DNA of 64,000 nt from Adineta vaga (taxonomy: Eukaryota > Rotifera): assembly GCA_021613535.1 (NCBI GenBank), contig CP075495.1, positions 15,314,001 through 15,378,000 of the forward strand, read 5' to 3'. Of the stretch, positions 50,901 to 61,195 are shown piece by piece. The first letter of the stretch is position 1, and each line of letters starts with the position of its first letter. The notes under the pieces were generated by a model. That model saw only the letters and a program-made list of their open reading frames with translations, was not told the origin of the DNA and made no database searches. A program made the translations under genes and the position numbers.

Positions 50901-52346
50901 CGAAATCTTGTTCTAAAATAATGATAACATTCTATTTATTCATATTGAAAACTGAGTCATAAGTGATTATTGAATAATATTGACGTCAACGATTATTTCT
51001 TAGTATGAGTCATTTTAGTTTTTGACGCATGTTTTTTATTTCTTAGTATGGTGTAATTTGGATTTGTTGATAAACTTCAATCAGTATGAAACTTGCACGA
51101 ATAGAAAAACAAATTTTATTGGTGCAAAATAAGTCAATAGGAAAATCAAAAGCATCGTTGAAGAAAGACGGTCGAAATACGCCATTCGATTGAGAATGCA
51201 TTTACTGCTCTAGTTTCATTTCGCTCTGAACTGGCCAATGTGAGTTATCATTGATCAAGAATATTAGAAAATAATATGTAAATGTCGAAATGTTTATTGA
51301 ACAATAGTATCAAATTGATCTTTATAAGTTTTTGATGGTAAAAATGAAAGAAAGTAAGCAGATAAAAATATCCAAGAGTGATTTGATGATTTCATACATT
51401 CATTTGTAAATGATATAATAAGACGAGTTAAACCTAAGAAAACTATGTTTATATTGTTTAAATTGTAATTTTAAATGTTCAGTATATAATAATCTTGGTT
51501 GAACGATGACGAGCTAATGTTATTATAATAATTAGAGTTGAAAAAAATGAATTGTAAATAGAACGAGAAAATGAAATAAAGTTATAAATGAATTATAAAT
51601 ATTTATTGAAGAAGAATACAGTGAAACCTCTGTTAATGAACACCTCCCTACTCTGAACATTGAACACTTTTCCGGTCCCTTCTATGTAAGAAAACCTTTG
51701 CATAATGAATATACCGAATAAACATGCTTTCTCGTATGCAACGAGAAGCAGGAGGTTGTCTAGCTGAAGTTCATGGACTCCCTTCAAATGGATTTGAAAA
51801 CGTTTTGAACAGTTAAGTTCATCAATTCGGACCTCATAATTGAACGTGTCCTACTCCAAATAAGGACATAAGAAAATAAGCTATATAATACAGTAATCAC
51901 AAATAAAACTTGGAGAGATGAAAAAGACAATTTTTAAAATTTTATATTGGTTGTCACAGATATTAATATAAAAAGAATATAGTATCCATTATCATTTGTT
52001 TGTACTTATCATACACTATATACATAAACCTCTATATAAGATGAACACCTCCTCTAATGAACACCTTTTATGCGGTCCCGTTAATGTTCATCTTAGAGAG
52101 GTTTCACTGTATATTAAAATTTGTTCATTTTCAAATGAAATGTCGAAGTTTTGTATTCGTTTAAGATGTTTATTTAGAAGATCTTTTTCTTGATTTACTA
52201 CATCTTAATAACTGATTTAACTTGATCAGTATGTTTCTTATGAATATCAACTGATAAACAAACAACACAACATAAATCCTACAAAATATATTTCAATTCA
52301 TTTATTGGATAAGATAAACATGCACTAGTAGTTATTCACTAGAAGA
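50901..52346. other. intergenic region carrying a pogo-like MITE
   Basis: Apart from the inverted-repeat element at 51619-52109 I see no gene or RNA. The first 600 bases are AT-rich and probably include the promoter of the WD40-fusion gene. Confidence 0.4.
51619..52109. mobile_element. non-autonomous Tc1/mariner-pogo-like element (MITE)
   Basis: The 13-bp terminal inverted repeats CAGTGAAACCTCT (51619-51631) and AGAGGTTTCACTG (52097-52109) are perfect, and each is flanked by the dinucleotide TA (51617-51618, 52110-52111), the target site of this superfamily. CAGTGnAACCTCT-type ends are typical of pogo/Tigger relatives. Sub-terminal stretches repeat a GAACACCT theme on both sides (ATGAACACCTCC at about 51636 and about 52040). 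Length is 491 bp with no transposase frame. Confidence 0.8.
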
Positions 52347-54138
52347 TTATTTCTTCAAAACGAATTCATCACCTATTCTATCATCAACATTATGTCGATA
52401 TATGAAATGTAAATGTGTTTGATTCGCTACAATCTGTGTATAACCAAACTGTTGATCATGATATAAATTCCATTTAGCACCGGTATATGTATCGAAATCT
52501 AAATTATGTCCTGCCATTCCAATTAATACATGAACAATACCATCGTCAACACATTGTTCTTGATACATTCGACATGATCGTTCATACGAATGAATATGTG
52601 CAAATAGATTTAAATCAACATGATATTTGTAGAACATGGGTTCTAGAGAACGATGTAACATTTCTGTTATTTTATTACCAATATCACGTACAATCGTTGT
52701 ATACATAGGACGATGTGAACCAACAATCAACCATGGTGTACGTGAACGATTTACTGATTGAAGATCTTTTTCAAGCCACACGTACTGTGTTGATGTAGGT
52801 AGAAAATCATGTTCAGTTGAATAATATAGAATATGAATTGGACCAATATCAAAACTATACCAGAAGAGACCATTACCATTTGATGGTGAATGAAAACGAT
52901 GAACCATTGGCACAGCACATTCACCACCTGAATCATAACCATAATTTCCCCATTCTGGTCGAAATCCACCAGGTCCCGGTGCACCACTTGGATCTTTTTC
53001 ACCTCCAGTAACATGATCATATTCATGATTACCAATACCAACCATATATGGTACTCGAGAAGCAATTGCTTCAATTTGTGTCATAAATGCATCCCACAAT
53101 GCAGCAATACCTCTTGCATAACTTATATCACCAATATGTAACACACAAGTTATATTATCTGTTAATGTTCGTGCATAAACACGATCCATTGTTGATTTTG
53201 CACCAGGTTGTACAGGTGAAACACCCATATCACCAAAAGCAATTAGATTTACTTCGATATTTTTATCAGCAGGTCGATTTGTAAATGAATGAATAGAAGA
53301 CCAACCATGTTCATCACTTCCTACACGATAATAATAAGTTGTTGATGGACGAAGATCTTCTAAAAGTATAGTTTGCATATAACCAGGATCAATGAATGTT
53401 TGTGATCCTGTTATATTTGCTGGTCCTTCACACATATCCGATGCTTGATAAGTAATCGTTGTTCCATGTGCACTCCATTGAAGTAATGAAGGACTTAAGC
53501 CATATTGACATTGAGGTGTAGAAGTTGTTGAATTTGTCACAAATGAAATAAACATTTGATCTATTCGATCACTGTAAGCTAAATGAATTTGTTCTGGTGC
53601 ATTGTAATTCTTTGGTTGAATCATAGGAGATTTGGCCATTAATGTATAATTATCGGAACAATTACCTTCTCGTGAATAATAACGAAATTGCAGTGGACGA
53701 CGTAAATTAATCATTTGCCAAGACATTTTTGTCTGATTAATTTGAATAAATTCATAATCAAAATAATTACATGCACCTAGAGAATTCTAATAAATATAAT
53801 ATTCAATTGAAAAATATTAGTATACCTGTTAATAGTGGAATTTCAATAAAATAAATTCCAATAAAATCATCTTTACAAGATTTCATTGTTGCATTCCACA
53901 TGACAATAATATCTTCATTACTCAGATAAAATGTTGATGAAACATATAAATCATTTATAATTCGTTTAGATGATACAATGGAAAGAAGTGAATCACCTTT
54001 AGTACGATTACATCCATATGGACTTGGTAGATCTTCTAATGAATGATATTTACGAAAAGGTCCATTAAAATTTTCATGATTAATATCACTTCGGATAACA
54101 ATCAACAAACACGAAAAAAGAAAAAACCGACACAACAT
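52347..54138 (-). CDS. secreted purple acid phosphatase (metallophosphoesterase)
   Basis: Exon 1 (54138-53826) starts with a signal peptide (MLCRFFLFSCLLIVIRS). Exon 2 (53776-52347) completes a 580-aa protein, joined as PLLTG|ACNYFDYEF. There is an N-terminal fibronectin-like domain (LAYSDRIDQMFISFVTNS, PSTTYYYRVGSD). The catalytic domain has all five metal-ligand blocks: AFGDMGV, HIGDISYARG, GIGNHEYDH, VGSHRPMY and FAHIHSYERSC. The tyrosine of GDISYAR gives purple Fe(III) centres. The long form with N-terminal domain is like plant-type and animal ACP7-like enzymes. It acts on extracellular or lysosomal phosphate esters. No lesion was found. Confidence 0.92.
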
Positions 54139-54763
54139 CAGTTGAAATATAATATTCTTCTGTTAGATACCAAAATTGTTGTTTTCTTTTCTAACATGAT
54201 ATACTGATATCATTCAAGAGTTTCATAGATGAAGAAAGAGAATATAAATGCACTCTTCGTCATAAGAATATTTTCTATATTATAACGGAATTGATTATTC
54301 TCTAGATCGATAATAAGTAGAAACTAAGAGTTATTTTCTAAATATATCAAAGAAATTAGAATGATAGCAGATTCTGATTATATATTTGAAAATGTTACTT
54401 TTGGTTAATGATGAGTATAATACGAAAAGAATCTTTGCCTTTAAAAAGAGATATTGTCACATTGAAAAAGGATATCAAAAGTTTGATTTTATAGTAGAGT
54501 TACATTAGTAAAAGTACTGAGCAATTTAAATATTCCGTATTTCTCTAAGAAGAATTACCTCATTATCGAGGATATTTCTCGAAAGTAAATGATGATGTGC
54601 ATGTATGAATAATTCTTTTTTATCATTATCGGTATTTTGACATTCTGCGATATGCCTATAAGAGTTGAATTAAAATATTAAAAAAAAGTATTTTTCAACC
54701 AAATAAAATAGATTTATTTGTATAAGAAAAGAACAATATACGATTCATAATCTCAGTTCATAA
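54139..54763. other. intergenic, no feature seen
   Basis: About 625 AT-rich bases between the phosphatase promoter side and the gene fragment next to the MULE. No coding frame, RNA gene or inverted repeat stands out. Confidence 0.35.
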
Positions 54764-55062
54764 TTATTCGATATTCGGCGCGACGGCTGTAGCTTTGTAC
54801 CCGCCTCGCTGCCAATCAGTACTGAGAATGCCCTTCCCAATGATGTTACAAAATAAACGATTTCTCGCTTCTTGAATTCCAGTGTCTATATGATCAAGTA
54901 AATTTTCGTTGACATAATCAAGAATATACTTTTGCTGTTTCATAATCTCATGTTCAGATGCAGCGATATTCGCGAGTAGATGGAGAACTGTTAGAACGCA
55001 TGTTCTGTCTTGAACTTGTACAGCTCGTTTAAGTAGAAGCATCAATTGATTCAACGGGAAAC
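54764..55062 (-). pseudogene. 5'-truncated coding fragment abutting a MULE terminus
   Basis: A coding-looking minus frame ends at 54764 and contains LNQLMLLLKRAVQVQDRTCV, LTVLHLLANIAASEHEIMKQ, YVNENLLDHIDTGIQEARNR and GKGILSTDWQRGGYKATAVA. It looks like the helical C-terminal end of a larger protein. The frame continues without a break into the MULE terminal repeat at 55063 and beyond, where the sequence is repeat-derived and no longer protein-like. No matching 5' part is visible beyond the other end of the transposon. The family is not recognised. It is either a gene truncated by the insertion or a fragment carried along with it. Confidence 0.5.
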
Positions 55063-57049
55063 GGACAGTTGCTCGCGCGGACAGTTGCGAACGGACATTT
55101 ACTCGTTCGGACATTTGCTCGTTAGGACAATTGCTCGCTAGGATATTTGCTCGCATAATGTAAAATAGAGACGATGTGTAGTGAGAAGAAATAAATTATA
55201 TTATGGAACATTGAACAATATTACAAGAAATATTCAACAATGATATCAAATAATTACACAGTATGTAAAGAAAAAATTTAAATATTATAGAGACAGCAAA
55301 CGTCCAATGTATGTTATTTGATCATATATATTTTGATGTGGATTTTCTACAAGTTCTCGAAGTCGTCTGTTGAATTGTTCGTGTTTTCCTGCAGGTGGTC
55401 GTCTTCCGGTCATAGCATTAATAATATCCACATGAACATTATTTTCTTCTCTGATTAATTTGTCTAAGAATGCCCATAAAGTTGGATGACAACATTGAAA
55501 AGCACAATTTAATTTTCTATGCCAACCTTCCACATGATTGTTGGTTCTATGAAGATCGAGTTTTACACGAGCCGACATGTTCCAAAATGCAACTGGATAA
55601 GATGGTTGTCTTCTTGTACGACCACGTATTCGTCCGATATAATTATCTTCTATATAATCTAATATTGGTTGATAGACATCGTCCAACTTCGAACAAAGTA
55701 ATTCAAAACCATCAATAATATTAGTTGGATCAAGAAATGCTAATGCTAATATTTTGTGTATATTGTCAGCAAATATTACATCTGTTTCGTAGTTTTGCTT
55801 GAAACCATGGTTCTAGAATTACAATTAGTATTATGGATTTAACAATGAAAACATTGTTTCTAAAATTTACCTGTAAAAAACGAAGAACGTTCTGACAAAA
55901 ATGGAAATAACATCCACTAAGTTCAATACCAGGAAATGTACGTTCAAAAACATTTTGTGTAGCTTTCTCAAAATCCATCATAACTCTATGTGGTTGCCAG
56001 GCTGGAACCATTTGGCGAATTTCGTCCAACATTTTTTGATAAATTTGTTCTTTTTTCGATGGTAAAAGGACAAATGCTACTGGAATAACATGGTCACGAT
56101 AACTTGCATGTATAGCAAACAATTGGAAAAAAATCTCTGGAACGACTTTAAACGTTCCATCAATAAAAAACTCCTAAAGAAAATCAATAATTTGTTGAAT
56201 GTAAACCTTTGAAAACTTACTGCAGCATTTTCCATGATGGATTGTTGCTCATCAGTAAAAAATAATAAGAATCGATTCGGACCTGGACCAGTATCTTTTC
56301 GAAAAAAAGAAGAATTTCGTGTTGTATTGTGATATTTTAATGGAACAACAGGAAAATCAATATTTGTCGGTGTTGGTTCAGTAGTATGTTCTTGACGCCA
56401 ACGACGAATATTCCGTTTTAAATTAGAAGTACTTGGTAAACAAACGAGCACTTCATCAGGTACGCCGATATTTGTTTGTGTTAAAACATTATGTGTAGTT
56501 GTTTGATTTTGTTGACATTCAGAGCGTAAGTGTTCATAATATTTACGAGTTGCTTCATCTTTTGAGTTACCAATATGGTTTTCATGTTGACCAACAGTTT
56601 TAATAAATTCATAATTTAATTTTGTATGTAATCGACCATGACAAACATATTTTCTCGCATAAATACATTTCCACAAAATCTTTGTTTCATTTTTATGATC
56701 AATTGTATAAGAATAACCATTATATATTAATAAAGGTTTCTCTTTAGACGTTTTTGTTATAGTGACAGACATATCTCTTTTTGTGAAATGACTATTGCAT
56801 ATCTTATTTATAGAGAAATATCTTTTATTCAATGTGGCTTATCATTAAGTTTAAATTATCAATCAAAGAAACAGGACAAAAATTAAGTCAATTTGTTCCT
56901 TAAGGTGATCATTCTTCAATCGGATATCAATTTGCTTTATTGGTTTCTTTTTCATGATTTTATTCACATTTTTCATAATAGTCTCTTGTACGAGCAAATA
57001 TCCTATCGAGCAAGTGTCCTAGCGAGCAAATGTTCGCGCGCAACTGTCC
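55063..57049. mobile_element. Mutator-like (MULE) DNA transposon with minisatellite-like terminal inverted repeats
   Basis: The left end (55063-55155) is a run of about 15-16-bp units of GGACAxTTGCTCGxTA type. The right end (about 56990-57049) carries the same units inverted (GAGCAAGTGTCCTAGCGAGC). The outermost GGACAGTTGC is identical at both ends and the innermost unit is GGATATTTGCTCG at both. Together they form long inverted repeats made of tandem subunits around a single transposase gene. Similarity may extend a few bases outside (TTCAA..CGGG at both ends), so the exact boundary and the target duplication are not fixed. Confidence 0.75.
55285..56772 (-). CDS. MULE transposase with N-terminal FLYWCH zinc finger, apparently intact
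   Basis: Exons about 56772-56230, 56173-55875 and about 55812-55285, joined in frame as ENAA|EFFIDGTF and FLQ|NHGFKQNY. The FLYWCH domain spans roughly residues 5-65 (LLIYNGYSYTID, ILWKCIYARKYVCHGRLHTK, VGQHENHIG) with its Cys2-His2 zinc ligands. The catalytic DDE acidic residues are likely in FIDGTFKVVPE (D1), RVMMDFEKATQNVFE (D2) and LHRTNNHVEGWHRKLN (E); a zinc-like ELSGCYFHFCQNV lies between them. The start MSVTITKTSKEK at 56772 is preferred over the upstream ATG at 56832, which adds 20 unrelated residues. There is no stop or frameshift, so the copy may be recent and active. Confidence 0.82.
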
Positions 57050-58088
57050 TAGACCCGTTTTGAAGGTGTTGATGAATAATGACTAAAAAAGCTACGTCAT
57101 ATTTCCAGTTTTATCATAAAATTAAAGCCAGAAAATATCTAGTAACGATTCATTTCAAATATTAGAATATGTTTTCATGATGACTAGAATTTGAAGATAA
57201 TCGTCAATGTGAAACTATCTCTATTACAAGTATTGTTTGTAATTCAAATTTTATCAATAGAATTTTCAAATGTGATTATCAATTTCTTCCTTAAACAATT
57301 AGAGATACATTTAATTTTGAGTAATTGTGACAAAAATCTAAATGTACATCAAATTTTGAAGATACAATCTCTGTGGTTGTACATACTGGTAGAAATTACA
57401 TATATTTTATTTGATATCATTGATAAAACTAGATTCTTTTGTTTTCATGAATTTATTGACTTTAAAAAATGATTATGAATGAGATAATGACTTGCCTTGA
57501 TTATCTCCGAATACACATGTTTTCTATTGCGATGAAAATGCGTCGTAATTACTCGTAACTGCGACGTAGGTGTTAAAAACTAAGTTACATGGGTATGAGT
57601 AAAGCGAGAAAAAAAACACTTTCTACTTATTATGATACTAGATCGAACTTCGTTTTCTAAAATGGAAAAACTATGGTTTTGTCTTCTAGACTATCTCTGT
57701 TTCTCAAATACAGTAGTCAGAATTTGCGTAAGTATTAAGTCCGAGTAGAGGCCCCCAGCCTCCCATAGTCTCCTCCGTGACTCTGGTAATAATTATAAAC
57801 TCAAATCATCAGCCATCCTTGGGAATATTTTTTAATAAATTAAATTTTTCGTGTAATAAAACATCAATGATTAGCGACATACTTCGATATATTTACCTTT
57901 TTATATTTCTTTTTTTTTCTATATCAATCTGTGGATGTAAGATACACAACGAAAAATACATCAAACATTGTCTCTCGCTATGAATCGTTTTCATACAACT
58001 AGTGAAGCATATATTTCGCCTACCATTTATTCTAATCAATACCTAAACGAATATTTCTTTTTCTACCTTATTAATCACAACGATAAAA
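57050..58088. other. intergenic, no gene accepted
   Basis: A plus frame at 57191-57472 is hydrophobic but has no family signature and weak codon quality. Around 57735-57785 a short GC-rich patch (CCCCCAGCCTCCCATAG) stands out from the AT-rich background. The rest is presumably the promoter of the next gene. Confidence 0.35.
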
Positions 58089-59225
58089 ATGAATATAACA
58101 AATATTAACATGATAATTCTGATCTTTGTCAATGTTCTGATCATTCCTTTCACATGGTTTCTATTGCGTTTTATTTTCAAACCAAAATCCTTGGAAAACA
58201 AAAGTGAAACAAATGAACATGATGAACATTCGATATTAGTTGTTGCTGATAACAGTGAAGAGAAGTCCAAAGGAAATATTCGTGATATTTATGAAGGTGA
58301 ATGTGCAGGTGATTATTCAACAAAATGGACATTAACATATGATTTGGTATTTTTAATTATTATGATTTGTTTTCTCATTATTCTTTGTACTTTAACAACA
58401 ATTTATACGCCAATTATCTGGAGTGATTGGAAATTTTGGTTAAAAGAATTCATATCATTTATTTTAATTATTATTGGTGTCTTTTGTGGTGGATTAATAT
58501 GTCGACATTATTGTGAAATTGATGACAATGGTTATATTCTAACAAATAGATCAAGTCATTTCAAAGTGAATTATACAAAAAAATTTCAACATTTGTTTGT
58601 TCATTTAGTTCCATTAGTAATATCAAGAACTAAAAAACATGATTTAACAGCAAATAGTCTTATCTATTTATGTTGGAGTTATTACGTAATGCTTTTATCA
58701 AATTTAATTTTGATCAAACCATTGCGTGAACGATCAAAGTTTTTGATGATACAATTCAATTCGATTGATCGTCCGGAAGACCGCCCAAACACATTACTAT
58801 GGGTAACTCTTTGTAATATGATTTCAAGTAATATCATTACAGTATTTTATCGTTGGTTGTATCAAGTGGCTGGTCTTAATTATTATTTAATTTTTATATT
58901 TTCATTAGTTAATACAGTTGGTGATGGTTTAGCTGAACCTATTGGTGTTTATTTCGGTAAACATCGATATAAAACTCGGGGTTGTTGTAATCGAACAAGA
59001 TATGAACGATCATTTGAAGGTTCATCATGTGTTTTTATCTCTACAGTGTTTTTCATATTGATATTTTCATTTGCTTTTCGTACTGATTCTCAATTATGGA
59101 TTACTTTACTTATACTTCCAATATCCATGACAATAGCAGAAGCTACAAGTCCACATACATGTGATTCACCATTTTTACAAGGTACTGGTGGTCTTATTAT
59201 ATTTCTAATTGTTTATTTTATTTAA
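58089..59225 (+). CDS. polytopic CTP-dependent lipid kinase-like protein (phytol/dolichol/DGK1-type)
   Basis: A 378-aa frame, no introns, with about eight hydrophobic spans. The C-terminal third has the signature of the polyprenol/phytol kinase and yeast DGK1 group: VNTVGDGLAEPIGVYFGKH, then RSFEGSSCVFIS, then AEATSPHTCDSPF. These are the GDGxAE(P/L)xG, RSxEGS and EAxSPHxxDN/SP motifs that bind CTP and the lipid substrate. It therefore probably phosphorylates a lipid alcohol in the ER membrane, using CTP. The exact substrate cannot be told from sequence alone. The ATG at 58089 opens a first membrane segment (IILIFVNVLIIPFTWFLL). Start and stop are intact. Confidence 0.75.
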   Translation: MNITNINMIILIFVNVLIIPFTWFLLRFIFKPKSLENKSETNEHDEHSILVVADNSEEKSKGNIRDIYEGECAGDYSTKWTLTYDLVFLIIMICFLIILCTLTTIYTPIIWSDWKFWLKEFISFILIIIGVFCGGLICRHYCEIDDNGYILTNRSSHFKVNYTKKFQHLFVHLVPLVISRTKKHDLTANSLIYLCWSYYVMLLSNLILIKPLRERSKFLMIQFNSIDRPEDRPNTLLWVTLCNMISSNIITVFYRWLYQVAGLNYYLIFIFSLVNTVGDGLAEPIGVYFGKHRYKTRGCCNRTRYERSFEGSSCVFISTVFFILIFSFAFRTDSQLWITLLILPISMTIAEATSPHTCDSPFLQGTGGLIIFLIVYFI

Positions 59226-60055
59226 AATGAAATAAAAAAAACTGACATCGTAAAGAAATTATTAGTTTTTTGACGAAGAGCAACGACTATTGAAATGAAC
59301 CGTATCTGTTCTGATTAAAATAGAAAGATAATGTATGACATTGAATCATCAGCGTTGGCGGTATGGTGGCAAAACGGCGCAAAACGTGTGAGCGAAAAGT
59401 TTTTTTCTGAAATATCACTAGTACAAAGACTACGGGTAAATGTCGATATTCTCCTTTAGCTTTAAGCAACTGATCGTTTGCATTAGTAATAATAAGAAAC
59501 ATAGTTCGAGATAACCAAGTATATCAAATCAAGAAAGTTGTCTAACTCAAACAGCTTCTACCGTTTTACTGATTAAAACAAATGAGTTGTCACTGAAACG
59601 ACGTCGTCATCACGTTGACATATATAGAGGTGATTTAAAAACAAATATGTATATATTTTCATGCGTATAACATTTATTTGAAAATGTAACAGAAAAAAAA
59701 CAAAATCACTAAACGCTTTGATAGAACGTTATGATATGAGTTAGAATATAAATGAAGATTCAACTGTTTGTTATAACTTCGAAAATAAATGGTAAAAAAG
59801 ACAACTATAACTTGTAGATAACGTAGGAGTAGATGCATTTATATTGTATTTCTATGTCCTTCTGTGAAAATAGGAATCGATTTATTTTGGTTTTTTTTAA
59901 TTCTAACTCACATATATAGAAATGTCTATATCCAAATATGAATTAGAGGTACGTACAACTGAAACTCTGTCTTCCTCAAGAATTAATTTTATGTTAAGAT
60001 TTGTTTTTGAAATCTCCATTTATATTTGAACTCGAATTCGACATCTACTCGACAT

Positions 60056-61110
60056 GTGCTTGTGTAGCAAAGAAGAATGAAAAAATACATATGTAGTGAT
60101 GTTAAGTCATTTCGATCGAACGTAAAAGAAAAGACGACAGATTCACCATTCGAAATTGACTGTCGCTGTTGAATTCAGATACAAATCTATAGAATAGTTG
60201 CAACAAATATGACATCAATGTTTCCATTTTTATATTCATCTCATGACTTCAAGTCGAACAATCTGTCGAGGAACCGGTCGGTTCCGTAGTATTTCGTCAG
60301 GAATCCTGTCGGAAACGGTGAGTTTCCTGAGGGTTTTCACCGGAAATTCATGGAATACTCCGTTAGGAATCATCGATCTGGGACGACTTCTGCCGAAATG
60401 GCGGACACGTACGATGCCGTATAGTATGTATCACCTGTTATTCTTCTTGGTCGAGATTAGACGTCTTGAGAAAAAGTTCATCGAAATTTAGAAAGTACAT
60501 GGCTATTTTTCCATTCATGCAACACGTATGTAGACTGTTATTTAACCTCCTAAGTACCGAAAAAATTCTGTCGTTCTGTTGGATACGGAAGAAAGACGGC
60601 GAATCATTCTCGCTCTAGTGAATAGAGCTGCTGAACTGTCTGGCAGAACGAAAGAAAATATTTTGTGCCTCCATCTTGTCTTCAGTCTGAAGGCAGCGGT
60701 ATCCAAGAGGTTAAACAACCTTAATAATTTTTCGTCTTTTTTGCATCAATATAATTTTTTTGAAAAAAATATAATGTTTAGATAATTGTAAGTTTTTTTA
60801 TGTTCTAGGCATTGCTCTTGAAACAGAAACTCAGGTCCACCAATCTCATGCTCGGATCCGATCGGATTTTGTCGCATCATCGGATCCTATAAGATCCGTT
60901 GTCGGATTCGTGAATCTGGGAGCAAATGCAGTTGTTAAACGTTTATGATAGAACAAAGATCAAATTAGCTCAACGTTCGCCATTATTTTAACCTGTTCAA
61001 TGGAATAGTTTACTTACAGCAACTCAGCAGATGTCATTAAAAATTAGTTTGATTGCTATGGAATTACATGGATTAGAACGTAAGTTGATTTAAATTATAT
61101 AAAGCATTTT
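60056..61110 (+). repeat. unidentified dispersed repeat / pseudogene, copy B, with insertions
   Basis: Collinear with copy A (45690-46105) at AGCAAAGAAGAATGAAAAAA, ATACATATGTAGTGATGTTA, GTACATGGCTATTTTTCCATT, the AATTTTTCGTC block, and the final block with AACGTTCGCCATTATTTTAA and GGAATAGTTTACTTACAGC. Relative to A it has about 340 extra bases at 60145-60487 (GC-rich, many short palindromes such as GGAACCGGTCGGTTCC), a 164-bp TTAA element at 60547-60710, and about 100 extra bases near 60815-60925 with repeated GGATCC. No open protein remains. Confidence 0.6.
60547..60710. mobile_element. 164-bp TTAA-inserted MITE (piggyBac-like by target site)
   Basis: The element begins CCTCCTAAGTACCG and ends CGGTATCCAAGAGG, imperfect terminal inverted repeats. 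It is flanked on both sides by TTAA (60543-60546 and 60711-60714). In copy A of the host repeat the matching site is a single TTAA (45833-45836) with the same flanks, which is a direct empty-site comparison. TTAA duplication is the hallmark of piggyBac superfamily insertion. No coding capacity. Confidence 0.7.
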
Positions 61111-61137
61111 TATTGATGATTTTCTTTAGAATTCATC

Positions 61138-61195
61138 TTGAGGGTGTGGGTGTAGGTGTTAGATAGATGTAATACTAACACACCCACACCCAGCT
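61138..61195. repeat. hairpin of inverted telomere-like (TGTGGG) repeats
   Basis: GAGGGTGTGGGTGTAGGTGT on the left is answered by ACACACCCACACCC on the right, about 25 bases apart. Each arm carries two units close to TGTGGG, in opposite orientation. It lies between repeat copy B and the RING gene. Confidence 0.65.

Noticed and set aside
57191-57472. Hydrophobic 93-codon plus frame
   Set aside because: The hydrophobicity follows from T-rich sequence. No family pattern, no clear start context and no conservation hint.
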